A DNA stretch of 8,990 bases from assembly GCA_030447125.1 (NCBI GenBank), contig JAUJLZ010000064.1, positions 1 through 8,990 on the forward strand, in the 5' to 3' direction. Shown piece after piece: positions 1-8,155 of the stretch. The stretch comes from Acidimicrobiales bacterium (GTDB lineage: Bacteria > Actinomycetota > Acidimicrobiia > Acidimicrobiales > CADCSY01). How positions within the stretch are numbered: position 1 is the first letter of the stretch; every line of letters starts with the position of its first letter. Below the pieces are notes generated by a model, which saw nothing but the letters and a program-made list of their open reading frames with translations, ran no database searches and was not told the origin of the DNA. A program made the position numbers and the translations under genes.

Positions 1-3000
1 CATCGGCGTACGCCTGCAGCTGGACCGAGTAGCGCTCGACCTTGGCCTCGAGATCCGCCTCGGTGGACCAGGCGTCGGTCTTGTAGTCCACCACCACGAG
101 CCCGTTGTCGTCCCGGTAGAGCAGGTCGATGTAGCCCTCGAGCACGCCGTCCCCATAGGGGACGCCGACATAGACTTCCCGCCAGTGCGGGCGCTCGGCG
201 GCTCGTTTGACGATGTCACTGGCTAGCGCGGAGCGGCACAGGGCTTCGATGACGTTCTCCTTGCCCAGCACGCCTTCGGCGGCGGCCTGGGCAGCGACGG
301 CCTGCTCGAGACCCTTACCGGTGGCGAGGTCAATGGTTTGCAGCACGCCGTGGACGGCTCGGCCGACGGCGGTGCCGTAGCGGCCCTTCTGCCAAGGGGG
401 CAGGTCGACGTCTTTGGCACCCTTGGCCAGGCCGGGGTCGCCGGCGGCGGCGCGGGCGGCTTCCTCCTCGGCTTCCTTCTGTGCTGCGGCTTCGGCGGCG
501 AGGCGGGTGGCGGAGGTGGCGACCGGCTTCGACGCGGCAGCGAGAGCGGCGTCGTGCGACCGGCGCCACTCATCGGGTGTCGGGAGGCTGACCGTGTCGG
601 CCGGTGTGTCCGGCGGCGTCGTCGCTTGGAACGGTGCGTGGTCGAGCTCGAGGTGCGTCACCTGGGCCGGGTCCCAACCAGCACGATGGAGCACCTCGGC
701 AGCCGTCGGACATTTCGGGTTCGTGCGGTCCTTGCGGTGGACGGACACGACGAGGTGGTCGCGGGCACGGGTGGTGGCCACGTAGAGCAACCGGAGTCGC
801 TCGTGGTGGTCCATCTGCTCCTCGAGGGGTTGGGTGAGCTCGAACTCGGCAGTGCTCAGGCCCTTCTTCAGCTTGATGGCCCACGCCTCGGTGGGCGGGA
901 AGCGCACCTCGACGCCTCGGGGGAAGGCGCGCATCTCGGTGGTGAGGCCCGACAACACGACGATCGGGAACTCCAGGCCCTTGGCGCCGTGAACGGTGAG
1001 GATGCGCACGGCGTCGTCGTCGCTCTCGGGAAGCACGGTCTCGACGACGCGGGAGCCCTCGGCCGACTGGCCTTCGGCCCAGCGGAGATACTGGCGCAGG
1101 GTGACGCCACCCGCTTCCTCCCACGCCCGGCACTGGTCGAGCACGAAGCGCAGGCGCCGCCACAGGTCACGAGGTCGGCGCTCGACCACGGCCAGCTCCA
1201 TGAGCCGACGGTCACGCACGATGCGCTCGAGCACCTGGCTGGGCGACAGCCACAACCGCTCACGGTGCAACTCCCCGAGCCAGGCGAGGCCGAGCGCCAC
1301 CCGATGGTCGGCCGGCGCGCCCTGGGGCGGTGGGCCCTGGTGGTCCCAGGACCCGCCGTGGCGCTTGCGCCAGGTGAACAGGTCGTCGTCACCACAGGCG
1401 AAGCCCGGCGTGCGAAGGGCGGCGACCACGGCGAGGGCATCGGTGGGGTCCTCCACGGCCCGAGCGATCAGGAGCAGGTCGCGCACCTCACGGGTGCCGT
1501 AGACGAGCGAGGAGGTCTCGGCCCGGTACGGCACCGCCGCCGCATCGAGCGCCTGCTCGAGGAACGGAAGCGATGTGCGGGCGGGCAACAGGATGGCGAT
1601 GTCGGACCAGTTCGGGTCGCACCAGATCTCGGTCCCGTCGTCCTGGCGCCTCCCGACCGACCACTGGTCGTTCATGGCGGTACAGATGGCGGCCACCACG
1701 TCGCGGGCCTCGGCCTCGCGTACCTGCCCAGCTGACGCCCTGGGGTGGTGCACCGTCCCGACGAATGCGACCGGTGGGCCCACCTCGGGCGACGGCCGCT
1801 CCCCTTCGAGGGGCAGGTAGGCCGGCTGCGAGTCAGGGACCTCGGCGATGAGCTGGTCGAAGGTGTGGTTGACCCAGTCGACGATCGGTCGACCAGCGCG
1901 GAAGTTCTTGGTGAGCGGCTCGCTGCTGCCGACGAGCTTGTCCCGGGCCATCAAGAACATGCCGATGTCGGCTCGGCGGAACCGGTAGATCGACTGCTTG
2001 GGGTCGCCGACGAAGAAGAGCCGGCCCGGCTCGATGTCGATCTGCGACCAGTGGCAGCCGCTGGCGGCCGGGTCGTCGGAGCCGATCAGTGCGGCGAGCT
2101 CGATCTGGATGGGGTCGGTGTCCTGGAACTCATCGAGCAGCAAGCGCTGGTAACGCTGGGCGAGGGCGGCCCGCACGCCTGGACCCTGGTCGCGGTCGCG
2201 CAGCACGGCGCGGGCCAGCACCAGGAGATCGTGGAACTCGAGCTCGCCCGCCCGCCGGCGGGCGTGGGCGCTGCGGACGGTGAAGTCAGCCAGGGAGGAG
2301 GCAAGGACCTGGAGCACGCCCTCCTGCACCGCTTGGCGGAGCAACTCGCAGTCGGCGTCGAGACCAGCGAGCAGGTCCTTCACCACGCCGATACCGACGC
2401 TGGACCAGTTTGCCTGGCGGCCGTAGCCGTAGGAGAGCTTGGCCTGCAGCAGGCTGAGCCGAGTGTCGTCGTCGATGGCGTCCTCGAGCCGGCGGGCGAG
2501 GTCGGTCACCGGGCCGTGGAGGTGCCCCAGGAGCTTGTCTTCGTGGTCGGTGCAGTGATCGGCGAGGGCAAGGACCGCCTCCAGCTGGGTGAGGATGGCG
2601 TCGACGTCGAGCGGCGGCACGTCCGGTGGTCGCCAGCTGGCCCGGTCCTCCACGAGGTCCCAGTTGGCGTTGAACGCCGCGGCGACGTCGTGGAGGTGCT
2701 TCAGGTCGGCGCCGCTGGCGAGCAGGAGGCGAAGCGCCTGTTCCCTTGCCGGGTCCTCCAGCAGTTCATCGATGTACGCCTCCCACCTGGCCTCGAACGC
2801 CACCTGGGAGGCGATCTCGTCGAGCACGTGGATGCGCGGGGGGAGGCCGGCCTCCACGGGATGCTCGTTCAGGACCCGCTGGGCGAACGAATGGAGGGTG
2901 CCGATGGCCGCCCGGTCGAGCACGACCAGGGCCTGAGCGCAGGCAGTACGTCCGGCACGAGCGCGTTCCTCGAGCTCGCCTCTGATGCGATCGAGGAGCT

Positions 3001-3187
3001 CGCCGGCGGCCTTCTCGGTGAACGTGATCGCCGCGATGTGATCAGCCGGGATCCCCGACTCGACCAGGGCCACGAACCGGGTGACCAGGCACGACGTCTT
3101 GCCCGAACCGGCTCCCGCCTCGAGGAACAGGGTGCGGTCGAGGTCGTCGGCGACGGCCCGGCGGGCCTCGTCGTCAGACGTCGGCAT
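1..3187 (-). CDS. AddA/AdnB-like UvrD-family helicase-nuclease, 3' end beyond window
   Basis: This is the motor and nuclease subunit of an AddAB/AdnAB/RecB-type enzyme that unwinds and resects double-strand DNA ends. The frame is open from ATG 3187 to the left edge (1062 codons, C-terminus missing). Superfamily 1 motifs read: Walker A AGAGSGKT at 24-31, Ia ITFTEKAAGEL at 54-64, Ib IGTLHSFAQR at 95-104, II DEFQDTD at 352-358, III GDPKQS at 394-399, IV NFR at 428-430, V TVHGAKGLEF at 731-740, and VI YVATTRARD at 802-810. An Ala/Glu-rich linker leads to a RecB-type nuclease: GTAVGRAVH (H946), GYID (D1021), DYKT (D1034, K1036) and QLQAYA (Q1056, Y1060), so both active sites look intact. The start lies inside the upstream AddB-like gene (14-base overlap). 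GGAGG at 3194-3198, six bases before the ATG, supports it. Few residues should be missing, since family members run about 1050-1250 aa. The AddA versus AdnB name is uncertain; the helicase-nuclease function is not. Confidence 0.95.
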   Translation of the reverse strand, partial: MPTSDDEARRAVADDLDRTLFLEAGAGSGKTSCLVTRFVALVESGIPADHIAAITFTEKAAGELLDRIRGELEERARAGRTACAQALVVLDRAAIGTLHSFAQRVLNEHPVEAGLPPRIHVLDEIASQVAFEARWEAYIDELLEDPAREQALRLLLASGADLKHLHDVAAAFNANWDLVEDRASWRPPDVPPLDVDAILTQLEAVLALADHCTDHEDKLLGHLHGPVTDLARRLEDAIDDDTRLSLLQAKLSYGYGRQANWSSVGIGVVKDLLAGLDADCELLRQAVQEGVLQVLASSLADFTVRSAHARRRAGELEFHDLLVLARAVLRDRDQGPGVRAALAQRYQRLLLDEFQDTDPIQIELAALIGSDDPAASGCHWSQIDIEPGRLFFVGDPKQSIYRFRRADIGMFLMARDKLVGSSEPLTKNFRAGRPIVDWVNHTFDQLIAEVPDSQPAYLPLEGERPSPEVGPPVAFVGTVHHPRASAGQVREAEARDVVAAICTAMNDQWSVGRRQDDGTEIWCDPNWSDIAILLPARTSLPFLEQALDAAAVPYRAETSSLVYGTREVRDLLLIARAVEDPTDALAVVAALRTPGFACGDDDLFTWRKRHGGSWDHQGPPPQGAPADHRVALGLAWLGELHRERLWLSPSQVLERIVRDRRLMELAVVERRPRDLWRRLRFVLDQCRAWEEAGGVTLRQYLRWAEGQSAEGSRVVETVLPESDDDAVRILTVHGAKGLEFPIVVLSGLTTEMRAFPRGVEVRFPPTEAWAIKLKKGLSTAEFELTQPLEEQMDHHERLRLLYVATTRARDHLVVSVHRKDRTNPKCPTAAEVLHRAGWDPAQVTHLELDHAPFQATTPPDTPADTVSLPTPDEWRRSHDAALAAASKPVATSATRLAAEAAAQKEAEEEAARAAAGDPGLAKGAKDVDLPPWQKGRYGTAVGRAVHGVLQTIDLATGKGLEQAVAAQAAAEGVLGKENVIEALCRSALASDIVKRAAERPHWREVYVGVPYGDGVLEGYIDLLYRDDNGLVVVDYKTDAWSTEADLEAKVERYSVQLQAYAD

Positions 3188-6100
3188 CGAGCGCCTCCGG
3201 GTCGGCCAGGCCGACATAGTCGGCCAGCACGGGGTCGAGCCGCTTGCGCTCCCACTCGCGGCGGCGGTCGGCAGCGCTGAGACCGTCAGGCGTGCAGTAC
3301 CAGCAGTCGACGTGGCCGACCCGGCTGGACGGCACCGACGGGTGGGCGGGGAACAGCCCCGCAGCGATGCCTTCGACGATGGTGTCGATGGCTGCGGACA
3401 CCTCGGCGGCGACCTCGGGGCTGACGACGTAGCCGCGCTCTTTGAACCCGCCCTTGCTGGTGTTGAACCAGTAGGCCGACCAGATAGGAAGGTCGGTCGG
3501 GAAGGCGGCCTCGGTGGCGACGGCGTAGAGGTAGAGCTGGAGCCACCGGCCCCCGCCATGCGGGTTCTGCTCCGAGAGGCCCTGATAGCTGTCGGCCCTG
3601 CCCGTCTTGTAGTCGAGGACGGCCAGTGAACCGTCCGGCCGGCGGTCGATGCGGTCGATCTTGCCACCCACGAGCAGCACGTGGCCGCTGGGCAGCGTCA
3701 CCGGCACGTCGGCGAAGGGATGCTCGGTCCCCAGCGGGCGGTAGCCCTGGGCGAGGCGCTCGGAGTCCTGCTCGAGGAACCGGTCGAGATCGGCGAGGAT
3801 CTGCGCACGGTCCCGGCGCCAGAAGAGGCGGCGCCCGGTGCGGCCGTCGGCTTCGTAGCGGGCGAAGTGCGCCTCGGCCACGAGCGTGAGCCGCGCCTGG
3901 TCAGCTGGCGTCCAGCCATCCAGCGGGTGCCCGGAGCCGATGGCCGTGCCGACGAACTCGTCGAGGATCTCGTGGATCAAGCTGCCCTTGTCGAGGGGGC
4001 TGATCATGAGCAGCCGCTCGGGCTCCTCGATCGGCTGCACGCCGAGCACGTACTGCAGCAGGTACCGGTGCGGGCACGCGGCCCACGTCTGCAGCCGGGT
4101 GGCCGACGCCCTCGGAGGTCGGCCCAGCTCGGAGGCGACGGTCCCAAGGTTGCCGTCGAAGCGGGTGAAGTGGTGGCTACGGCGGGCCTCCACGACCTCC
4201 AGCGCGGCGACGAGCGGGCCGTCAGCGGTGACGGCGGGATGGTCGTGCTGGCGGCGAGCGATCGCGGCGAGCCGCAGTTCCTGCTCCGATGCCGGGGAGG
4301 CCAGGCGAACGAGGCCCCCCTCGAACGACGGCACGTGATCGAGCCATGCCGCACCGGCATGCTCGGCGAGGTCGCCGGAGCGGAGGCCAGGTACGCCCGA
4401 CAGGCGGGCGGCATCGGCCACCAGCCAGCGGGAGGCCGGACGCTCACGGGAGCGCCGGAGGTCGCCCCGTGGCTGGCACAACACCGCCTCGTCGGCCGAT
4501 GCCGCCGCGGCGAGGAGGTGGCGGCGGTCGTCATGGACCCGTTGGGCCCGGAGCTGGAGGGCCCCGCCGGCAAACGTGCGCTCGGCATCGGGAAGCAGCG
4601 AGTCCTCCAGCCGGCGGGGCGGGAAGACACCTTCGGCCATACCCAGCACGATGACCCGGTCGAGGACCAGGCCCGAAGCGATTGCCACTGGGCCGACCAG
4701 CACACCGTCGCCGAGCCTTCCCACCCGACGGCCAGCCTGGTCGAGCTCTCCCTCGAGCGCCCGGCGGAACACCTCGACCGTCGGCGCCGGTCCTTCCAGT
4801 GCGTCCAGCCCGGCCAGGCGGTCGAGCGCCGCCTCCACCCGCTCGGCGGCGAGGCGTTCTTCGTGCGGCCAGCGCACCCGCCGCCGCTCGTCTCCCAGGT
4901 AGGTGGCGACGAGGCCTTTGGCCCACTCGACCAGCGCCCCCCACGAACCGGCGGCGGCACCGGCGTCGAGATCGGCTCGCAGCCGGCGAACGAACAGGGC
5001 CAGCGCGTCGGCGGTCTCGGCGTCGCGGCGCTTGCGGTCGGCCCGCCAGTCGTCCTCCCGTTCGGCGTCGATGGCCTCGGCGTCACGGCGCTGCTCGGAG
5101 GAGAGGTTGGCCAGGCGCTCATCCCAGTCGTCGCCGCCGACCACGCCGGCCTCACGGGACAGCCGCTCCCATGCCCGTCCCGGCACCCGACCCTCACCGT
5201 CGAGCAGCGGTGCAGCCGTGAGCACAGCGAGCACGTCAGGGCGCCGGTAGCCGCGGTCGGGCAGCGCGAGCAGGGCCCGGAGGGTCCGACCGAACAGCAG
5301 GTCACCGACGGTTCGCACCGGGGCACCGTTCCAGGGGATCCCGGCGGCGGCGAGCTGCTCGTGCACCAGGCGGGCGTACGGGTGGGGCGTGCCGTAGACG
5401 AGAGCGATCCCGGCCAGGTTGATTCCTTTGTGCATCCACTGGGTGACGAGGCGCACCGCCGCCCGCACTTCGTCGTCGGCGTCGCTGGTGCTGACGATGC
5501 TGGTGGCACAACGGGGCTCCATCTCCGGGGCTCTGACTTCGATGTCCGCCCGCCGATGGGAAGCGAGGACGGGGCTGTCGGCGTCGTGGTCGCCGGTGAT
5601 GCCGACGTTGACGTGAACGGGACGAAGCAGCCGGAGCAGGTCGGCGCCGGCCGGAGGGATCTCTTGCAGTAGGTGAACGATGACCGGACCACTCTCGACG
5701 GTCGTGCTTCCGAGCCAGGCCTCGGCTGCGGCGACCAGCAGATCATGCTCGCCGTACCAGTCGCCCACGAGGTGAGATCGAACGGCCCGATGGATCCGGA
5801 CGACATCGTTGGCACGGGGCGAGCAGGTGGCCACCAGGTCGAGCGCACCGTCGGGGACGGCAGCCAGCTCCCGGTGGGCAGCGACCAGGGCGCGCTCGGT
5901 GGCGGGATGAGCGGCGACGGGAGCGAACACCCCCGGCTCGTCGTCGAGCACGGTCCGCACGGCGGCGGCGATCACCGGCGCCGACACCGGCCGGCGGCCG
6001 GCGGCGGCGAGCGTGGCCGCGCCCAGTCGTTCGGCCAGGCGGTGCAGCGTGAGGAACGAGACGTTGGCGACGCCGCCAGGGCGGGCAGCCAGCGCTCGAC

Positions 6101-6275
6101 GGGCGGCGACGGCGACATAGTTCGAGGCGACGACCACCGTCACCGGAGCGAGCGGGTCGCCGCCTTTGATCTCGACCACCTGCCGGGCGAGTATGGCCAC
6201 CGCCTCGCGGCCGTAGGGGGTCGCATGTCCTTGAGTGTGCACGTTGGCGTTGTACTGGTCAGCCGTGACCGTCAT
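3174..6275 (-). CDS. AddB-like PD-(D/E)XK nuclease subunit of the helicase-nuclease
   Basis: This is the partner subunit of the downstream helicase-nuclease, expected to cut one strand during end resection. Numbering here uses a TTG start at 6287 (1037 aa). ATG 6275 gives 1033 aa and is preferred as the commoner codon; neither has a strong SD, and the short inverted repeat TGGCC-cc-GGCCA (6275-6286) lies between them. The N-terminal region is a degenerate helicase fold: TPYGREAV stands where a Walker A would be, and an AddB-like GMAEGVFPPR segment follows later. The nuclease core is complete: H772 (GSLIHEILDEF), D878 (GGKID), DYKTG with D892 and K894, and QLYLYA with Q917 and Y921. AddB enzymes usually carry four iron-sulfur cysteines, one before the nuclease and three after. 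Here C738 (WAACPHRY), C995 and C998 (DCWYC) are present, but the fourth position appears to be S1004. The gene is translationally coupled to the helicase gene and lies 65 bases after the accessory cassette, so read-through transcription is possible. Confidence 0.93.
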   Translation of the reverse strand: MTVTADQYNANVHTQGHATPYGREAVAILARQVVEIKGGDPLAPVTVVVASNYVAVAARRALAARPGGVANVSFLTLHRLAERLGAATLAAAGRRPVSAPVIAAAVRTVLDDEPGVFAPVAAHPATERALVAAHRELAAVPDGALDLVATCSPRANDVVRIHRAVRSHLVGDWYGEHDLLVAAAEAWLGSTTVESGPVIVHLLQEIPPAGADLLRLLRPVHVNVGITGDHDADSPVLASHRRADIEVRAPEMEPRCATSIVSTSDADDEVRAAVRLVTQWMHKGINLAGIALVYGTPHPYARLVHEQLAAAGIPWNGAPVRTVGDLLFGRTLRALLALPDRGYRRPDVLAVLTAAPLLDGEGRVPGRAWERLSREAGVVGGDDWDERLANLSSEQRRDAEAIDAEREDDWRADRKRRDAETADALALFVRRLRADLDAGAAAGSWGALVEWAKGLVATYLGDERRRVRWPHEERLAAERVEAALDRLAGLDALEGPAPTVEVFRRALEGELDQAGRRVGRLGDGVLVGPVAIASGLVLDRVIVLGMAEGVFPPRRLEDSLLPDAERTFAGGALQLRAQRVHDDRRHLLAAAASADEAVLCQPRGDLRRSRERPASRWLVADAARLSGVPGLRSGDLAEHAGAAWLDHVPSFEGGLVRLASPASEQELRLAAIARRQHDHPAVTADGPLVAALEVVEARRSHHFTRFDGNLGTVASELGRPPRASATRLQTWAACPHRYLLQYVLGVQPIEEPERLLMISPLDKGSLIHEILDEFVGTAIGSGHPLDGWTPADQARLTLVAEAHFARYEADGRTGRRLFWRRDRAQILADLDRFLEQDSERLAQGYRPLGTEHPFADVPVTLPSGHVLLVGGKIDRIDRRPDGSLAVLDYKTGRADSYQGLSEQNPHGGGRWLQLYLYAVATEAAFPTDLPIWSAYWFNTSKGGFKERGYVVSPEVAAEVSAAIDTIVEGIAAGLFPAHPSVPSSRVGHVDCWYCTPDGLSAADRRREWERKRLDPVLADYVGLADPEALDADV

Positions 6276-6340
6276 GGCCCCGGCCAAGTTTTCGCTAGCC
6301 GGGTGGCCGGAGGCGACGGTGCGAAAGGCATCGGCATCAT

Positions 6341-6709
6341 CTAGCAGGGCTCACCAAACCCGCCGCGAGGAATGTCGCAACTCGCCATGATGTCACCGTC
6401 GGGCTCCACGTAGACGGCGTCGTCCGGACCGAAGACGGCGCACGTCCGTCTCGTGGTGGATCGGGAGAGATCCACCAGGCGCTCGACCAGCACTGCCCGG
6501 CTGGGGTCAGAGGCTTCACTCTCTGAATCGGTGACAGGAACCAGGAGGGTGTCGCCCGACTGCGACAAGCCGGCGGCGTCTTCGACGAAGCGAACTGGCA
6601 TCCACTCGTAGGTGGCAGCGAAGTGGCGGATCACCACGTACGGGAACTGCCCTGCCCTGCCCGGTGAAAAGTCTTGTCCGTGCAATGCATCGACATCGTC
6701 GTTGTTCAT
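6341..6709 (-). CDS. Hypothetical protein, 122 aa, last gene of the accessory cassette
   Basis: I do not recognise this protein. It is small and acidic, starts MNNDDVDALHGQDF, has an aromatic stretch around residues 22-40 (FPYVVIRHF, TYEWMPVRF), a central Ser/Asp/Glu-rich part, and ends in FGEPC. I see no membrane segment, signal peptide or catalytic motif. Its ATG (6709-6707) overlaps the stop of the preceding 165-aa gene (TGA, 6708-6706) in an ATGA arrangement, which supports both the start and co-translation. AAGG sits about nine bases upstream. The stop is TAG at 6343-6341. The tight coupling suggests it works with the 165-aa protein, perhaps as a partner, but that is inference only. It may be restricted to this cassette. 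Confidence 0.72.
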   Translation of the reverse strand: MNNDDVDALHGQDFSPGRAGQFPYVVIRHFAATYEWMPVRFVEDAAGLSQSGDTLLVPVTDSESEASDPSRAVLVERLVDLSRSTTRRTCAVFGPDDAVYVEPDGDIMASCDIPRGGFGEPC

Positions 6710-7203
6710 CCGGTTTTGCCTTGGTCAGTTGACCATCTGGCCCTTTGCCAGCGACCTCGCCGTGCAACTTCTTCGGCGACGCTCGATTCAGCAATCAGAG
6801 GCAGGCCGTCGACATGCTCGACATCGGCGTCGGTCAAAGGGGAGACTCGGACACGAGAGCGGGCAGCGTGCAATAGAAGGACGAGGAGGTCCTCTGGATC
6901 CACCTCGCCCCAGCGCGCCTCAATCAAGGCATCATGAAGGTCAGACATGCCGAAGGAGGCTTCGACGCTCCACTCGCCTTCGATCTCGATCACCAAGTCG
7001 AGATGGTCGGCCAGGTAGTCCACCCGAAGGAAGAGATCGTGGTACCACCCGTAGGTGTCGGTACCGAAGCCATCGGGAGCGACGTAGTGGAACCGGACGA
7101 TTGGCTGGCCCATGAGGTCGACCTCACAGTCGGCCCATGCCGGGGTCGGATTCGGGGCCCAGTGGTCGAGATCGAGTGCGAACAGCCCCGAAGTGAAGGT
7201 CAT
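6706..7203 (-). CDS. Hypothetical protein, 165 aa, coupled to the CBS-HEPN gene
   Basis: I do not recognise this protein. It is acidic and looks like a soluble alpha/beta fold. The N-terminal half has beta-like stretches (GQPIVRFHYVAPDG around residues 32-45, LFLRVDYL and LDLVIEIEGEW around 57-78); the C-terminal half looks helical (SDLHDALIEARWG, EDLLVLLLHAARSRVRV). There is no signal peptide, membrane helix or evident catalytic motif. ATG 7203 overlaps the TGA of the CBS-HEPN gene (7202-7200) as ATGA, and AAGGGG lies about seven bases upstream, so I prefer it to the in-frame start at 7230, which would lie 30 bases inside the preceding gene. Its stop overlaps the next start in the same way. 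Being sandwiched between two ATGA junctions implies fixed stoichiometry with its neighbours. It could be an antitoxin or regulatory partner of the HEPN protein; nothing in the sequence proves this. Confidence 0.78.
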   Translation of the reverse strand: MTFTSGLFALDLDHWAPNPTPAWADCEVDLMGQPIVRFHYVAPDGFGTDTYGWYHDLFLRVDYLADHLDLVIEIEGEWSVEASFGMSDLHDALIEARWGEVDPEDLLVLLLHAARSRVRVSPLTDADVEHVDGLPLIAESSVAEEVARRGRWQRARWSTDQGKTG

Positions 7204-8141
7204 GTCGGCGTCCCCTTCGCTTGCGCCCAAAGTTGGTTGCGGATCCTCTCCGAGAGGTCAAGGAGGCGTTCGTCAAACCTTACAAGCCCCTCGATCGAGT
7301 ACTCGGCGGTGATGCTCCCTTTAGAAGGGTGCATCACCCAATTTCGAAGGGAGTCGAGGGAGCCCGTCGCCTTCTTCCATTGCTCTCCCGTAAAGCCAAG
7401 GCGGATGGCTTCCGTCTTTCCGACCACCTTCATCAGATCGGCGAACATGAAATAGCTGACGACATCGGCGTCAAGGTCCTGGCGACGGTCGCACAACATC
7501 CGGCTCTCCACCTCAGCGCGCCGTTGGGCTGAAAGGACCCTCAAGACGCTTGGCAAAGGGTCGAAGTGCCGCCGGATGAGGTTAGCCATACCGATCTCCA
7601 CCTCTGCAACCAACAGGTAGAAGTAGGAGCGAACGGGTTGCTTGTTTGTGTCCGAAGGGGTGACGAAACCCGTCAGGCGGTTACCCTCTAAAACGAACAA
7701 GAACCCGCAATCGAGCCATCGAATCATGTCGTGAAAAGGAGCGTCGCCAGTCACGATCATTTGTGGCGTAATGGGCCGTAGTCGAGCACTGACATCTTCT
7801 TGGCCGTCATCCTGTAAGTCTGTTCCGGCGACGTAACCGACTAGCTGACTTTCGCGTCTGACCGGCGCGAAATCAAAGCGCCTCTCACGGAGGGCTCGCT
7901 TCGCTGCACCCTCATTCTCAGTTACATCAAAAATGGTGGCATTGGTCAGGATCGTCTGGAACTGTCGAACGCGTATGGATCCGCTTAACTGCACATACTC
8001 GACCTCTACGGGAGGTTCGGAGTACGGTGTGGGGGACGCGCTAGTGCTGGCCATCATGGGCGAATGAACCTGAAGTCCTCGCCGTTTGTGTTCGGTGCCT
8101 ACGGGAGTAGTGATGAGCGAGGTGGCAGACTTATCAGGCAT
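7200..8141 (-). CDS. CBS-domain protein with C-terminal HEPN-like domain, 313 aa
   Basis: Two CBS repeats are visible after a disordered, Ser/Pro/Thr-rich N-terminus (1-45). CBS1 is at about 70-110 (ending FAPVRRESQLVGYVAGTDL) and CBS2 at about 124-165 (MIVTGDAPFHDMI, then LEGNRLTGFVTPSD). CBS pairs commonly bind adenine nucleotides and gate an attached domain. The remaining 150 residues are helical: SYFYLLVAEVEIGMANLIRR at 172-191, a basic stretch, then SLRNWVMHPSKG at 264-275. R266 and H271 make an R-x4-H motif with Asn after the Arg, the signature of HEPN domains, many of which are metal-independent RNases in toxins and antiphage systems. RNA cleavage is inferred, not shown. ATG 8141 is chosen because TAAGG lies nine bases upstream; a TTG at 8162 would add seven residues. 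Codon use is more AT-rich than in addAB, which suggests transfer. The ATGA overlap with the next gene implies coupled translation. Confidence 0.85.
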   Translation of the reverse strand: MPDKSATSLITTPVGTEHKRRGLQVHSPMMASTSASPTPYSEPPVEVEYVQLSGSIRVRQFQTILTNATIFDVTENEGAAKRALRERRFDFAPVRRESQLVGYVAGTDLQDDGQEDVSARLRPITPQMIVTGDAPFHDMIRWLDCGFLFVLEGNRLTGFVTPSDTNKQPVRSYFYLLVAEVEIGMANLIRRHFDPLPSVLRVLSAQRRAEVESRMLCDRRQDLDADVVSYFMFADLMKVVGKTEAIRLGFTGEQWKKATGSLDSLRNWVMHPSKGSITAEYSIEGLVRFDERLLDLSERIRNQLWAQAKGTPT

Positions 8142-8150
8142 AAGGCTGCG

Positions 8151-8155
8151 CCTTA
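8151..8155 (-). promoter_or_regulatory. SD TAAGG overlapping the stop codon of the 66-aa gene
   Basis: Minus-strand TAAGG contains the TAA stop of the zinc-finger gene and stands nine bases before ATG 8141 of the CBS-HEPN gene. It decides that start over the TTG at 8162 and suggests that ribosomes ending the first gene reinitiate on the second. Confidence 0.6.

Noticed and set aside
338..5672. Very long plus-strand open frames (about 338-1735, 1745-3280 and 3681-5672)
   Set aside because: They are antisense to the helicase and nuclease genes, whose motifs are clear on the minus strand. Their translations are low-complexity GC-codon products with no domain, a usual shadow effect in high-GC DNA.
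6275..6286. Inverted repeat TGGCC-cc-GGCCA as a terminator before addB
   Set aside because: The arms are only five bases, there is no T-run, and it overlaps the start codon region, so termination there is unlikely.
7203..7230. Longer start for the 165-aa protein at 7230
   Set aside because: It would overlap the CBS-HEPN gene by about 30 bases; ATG 7203 makes an ATGA junction and has a well-placed AAGGGG.
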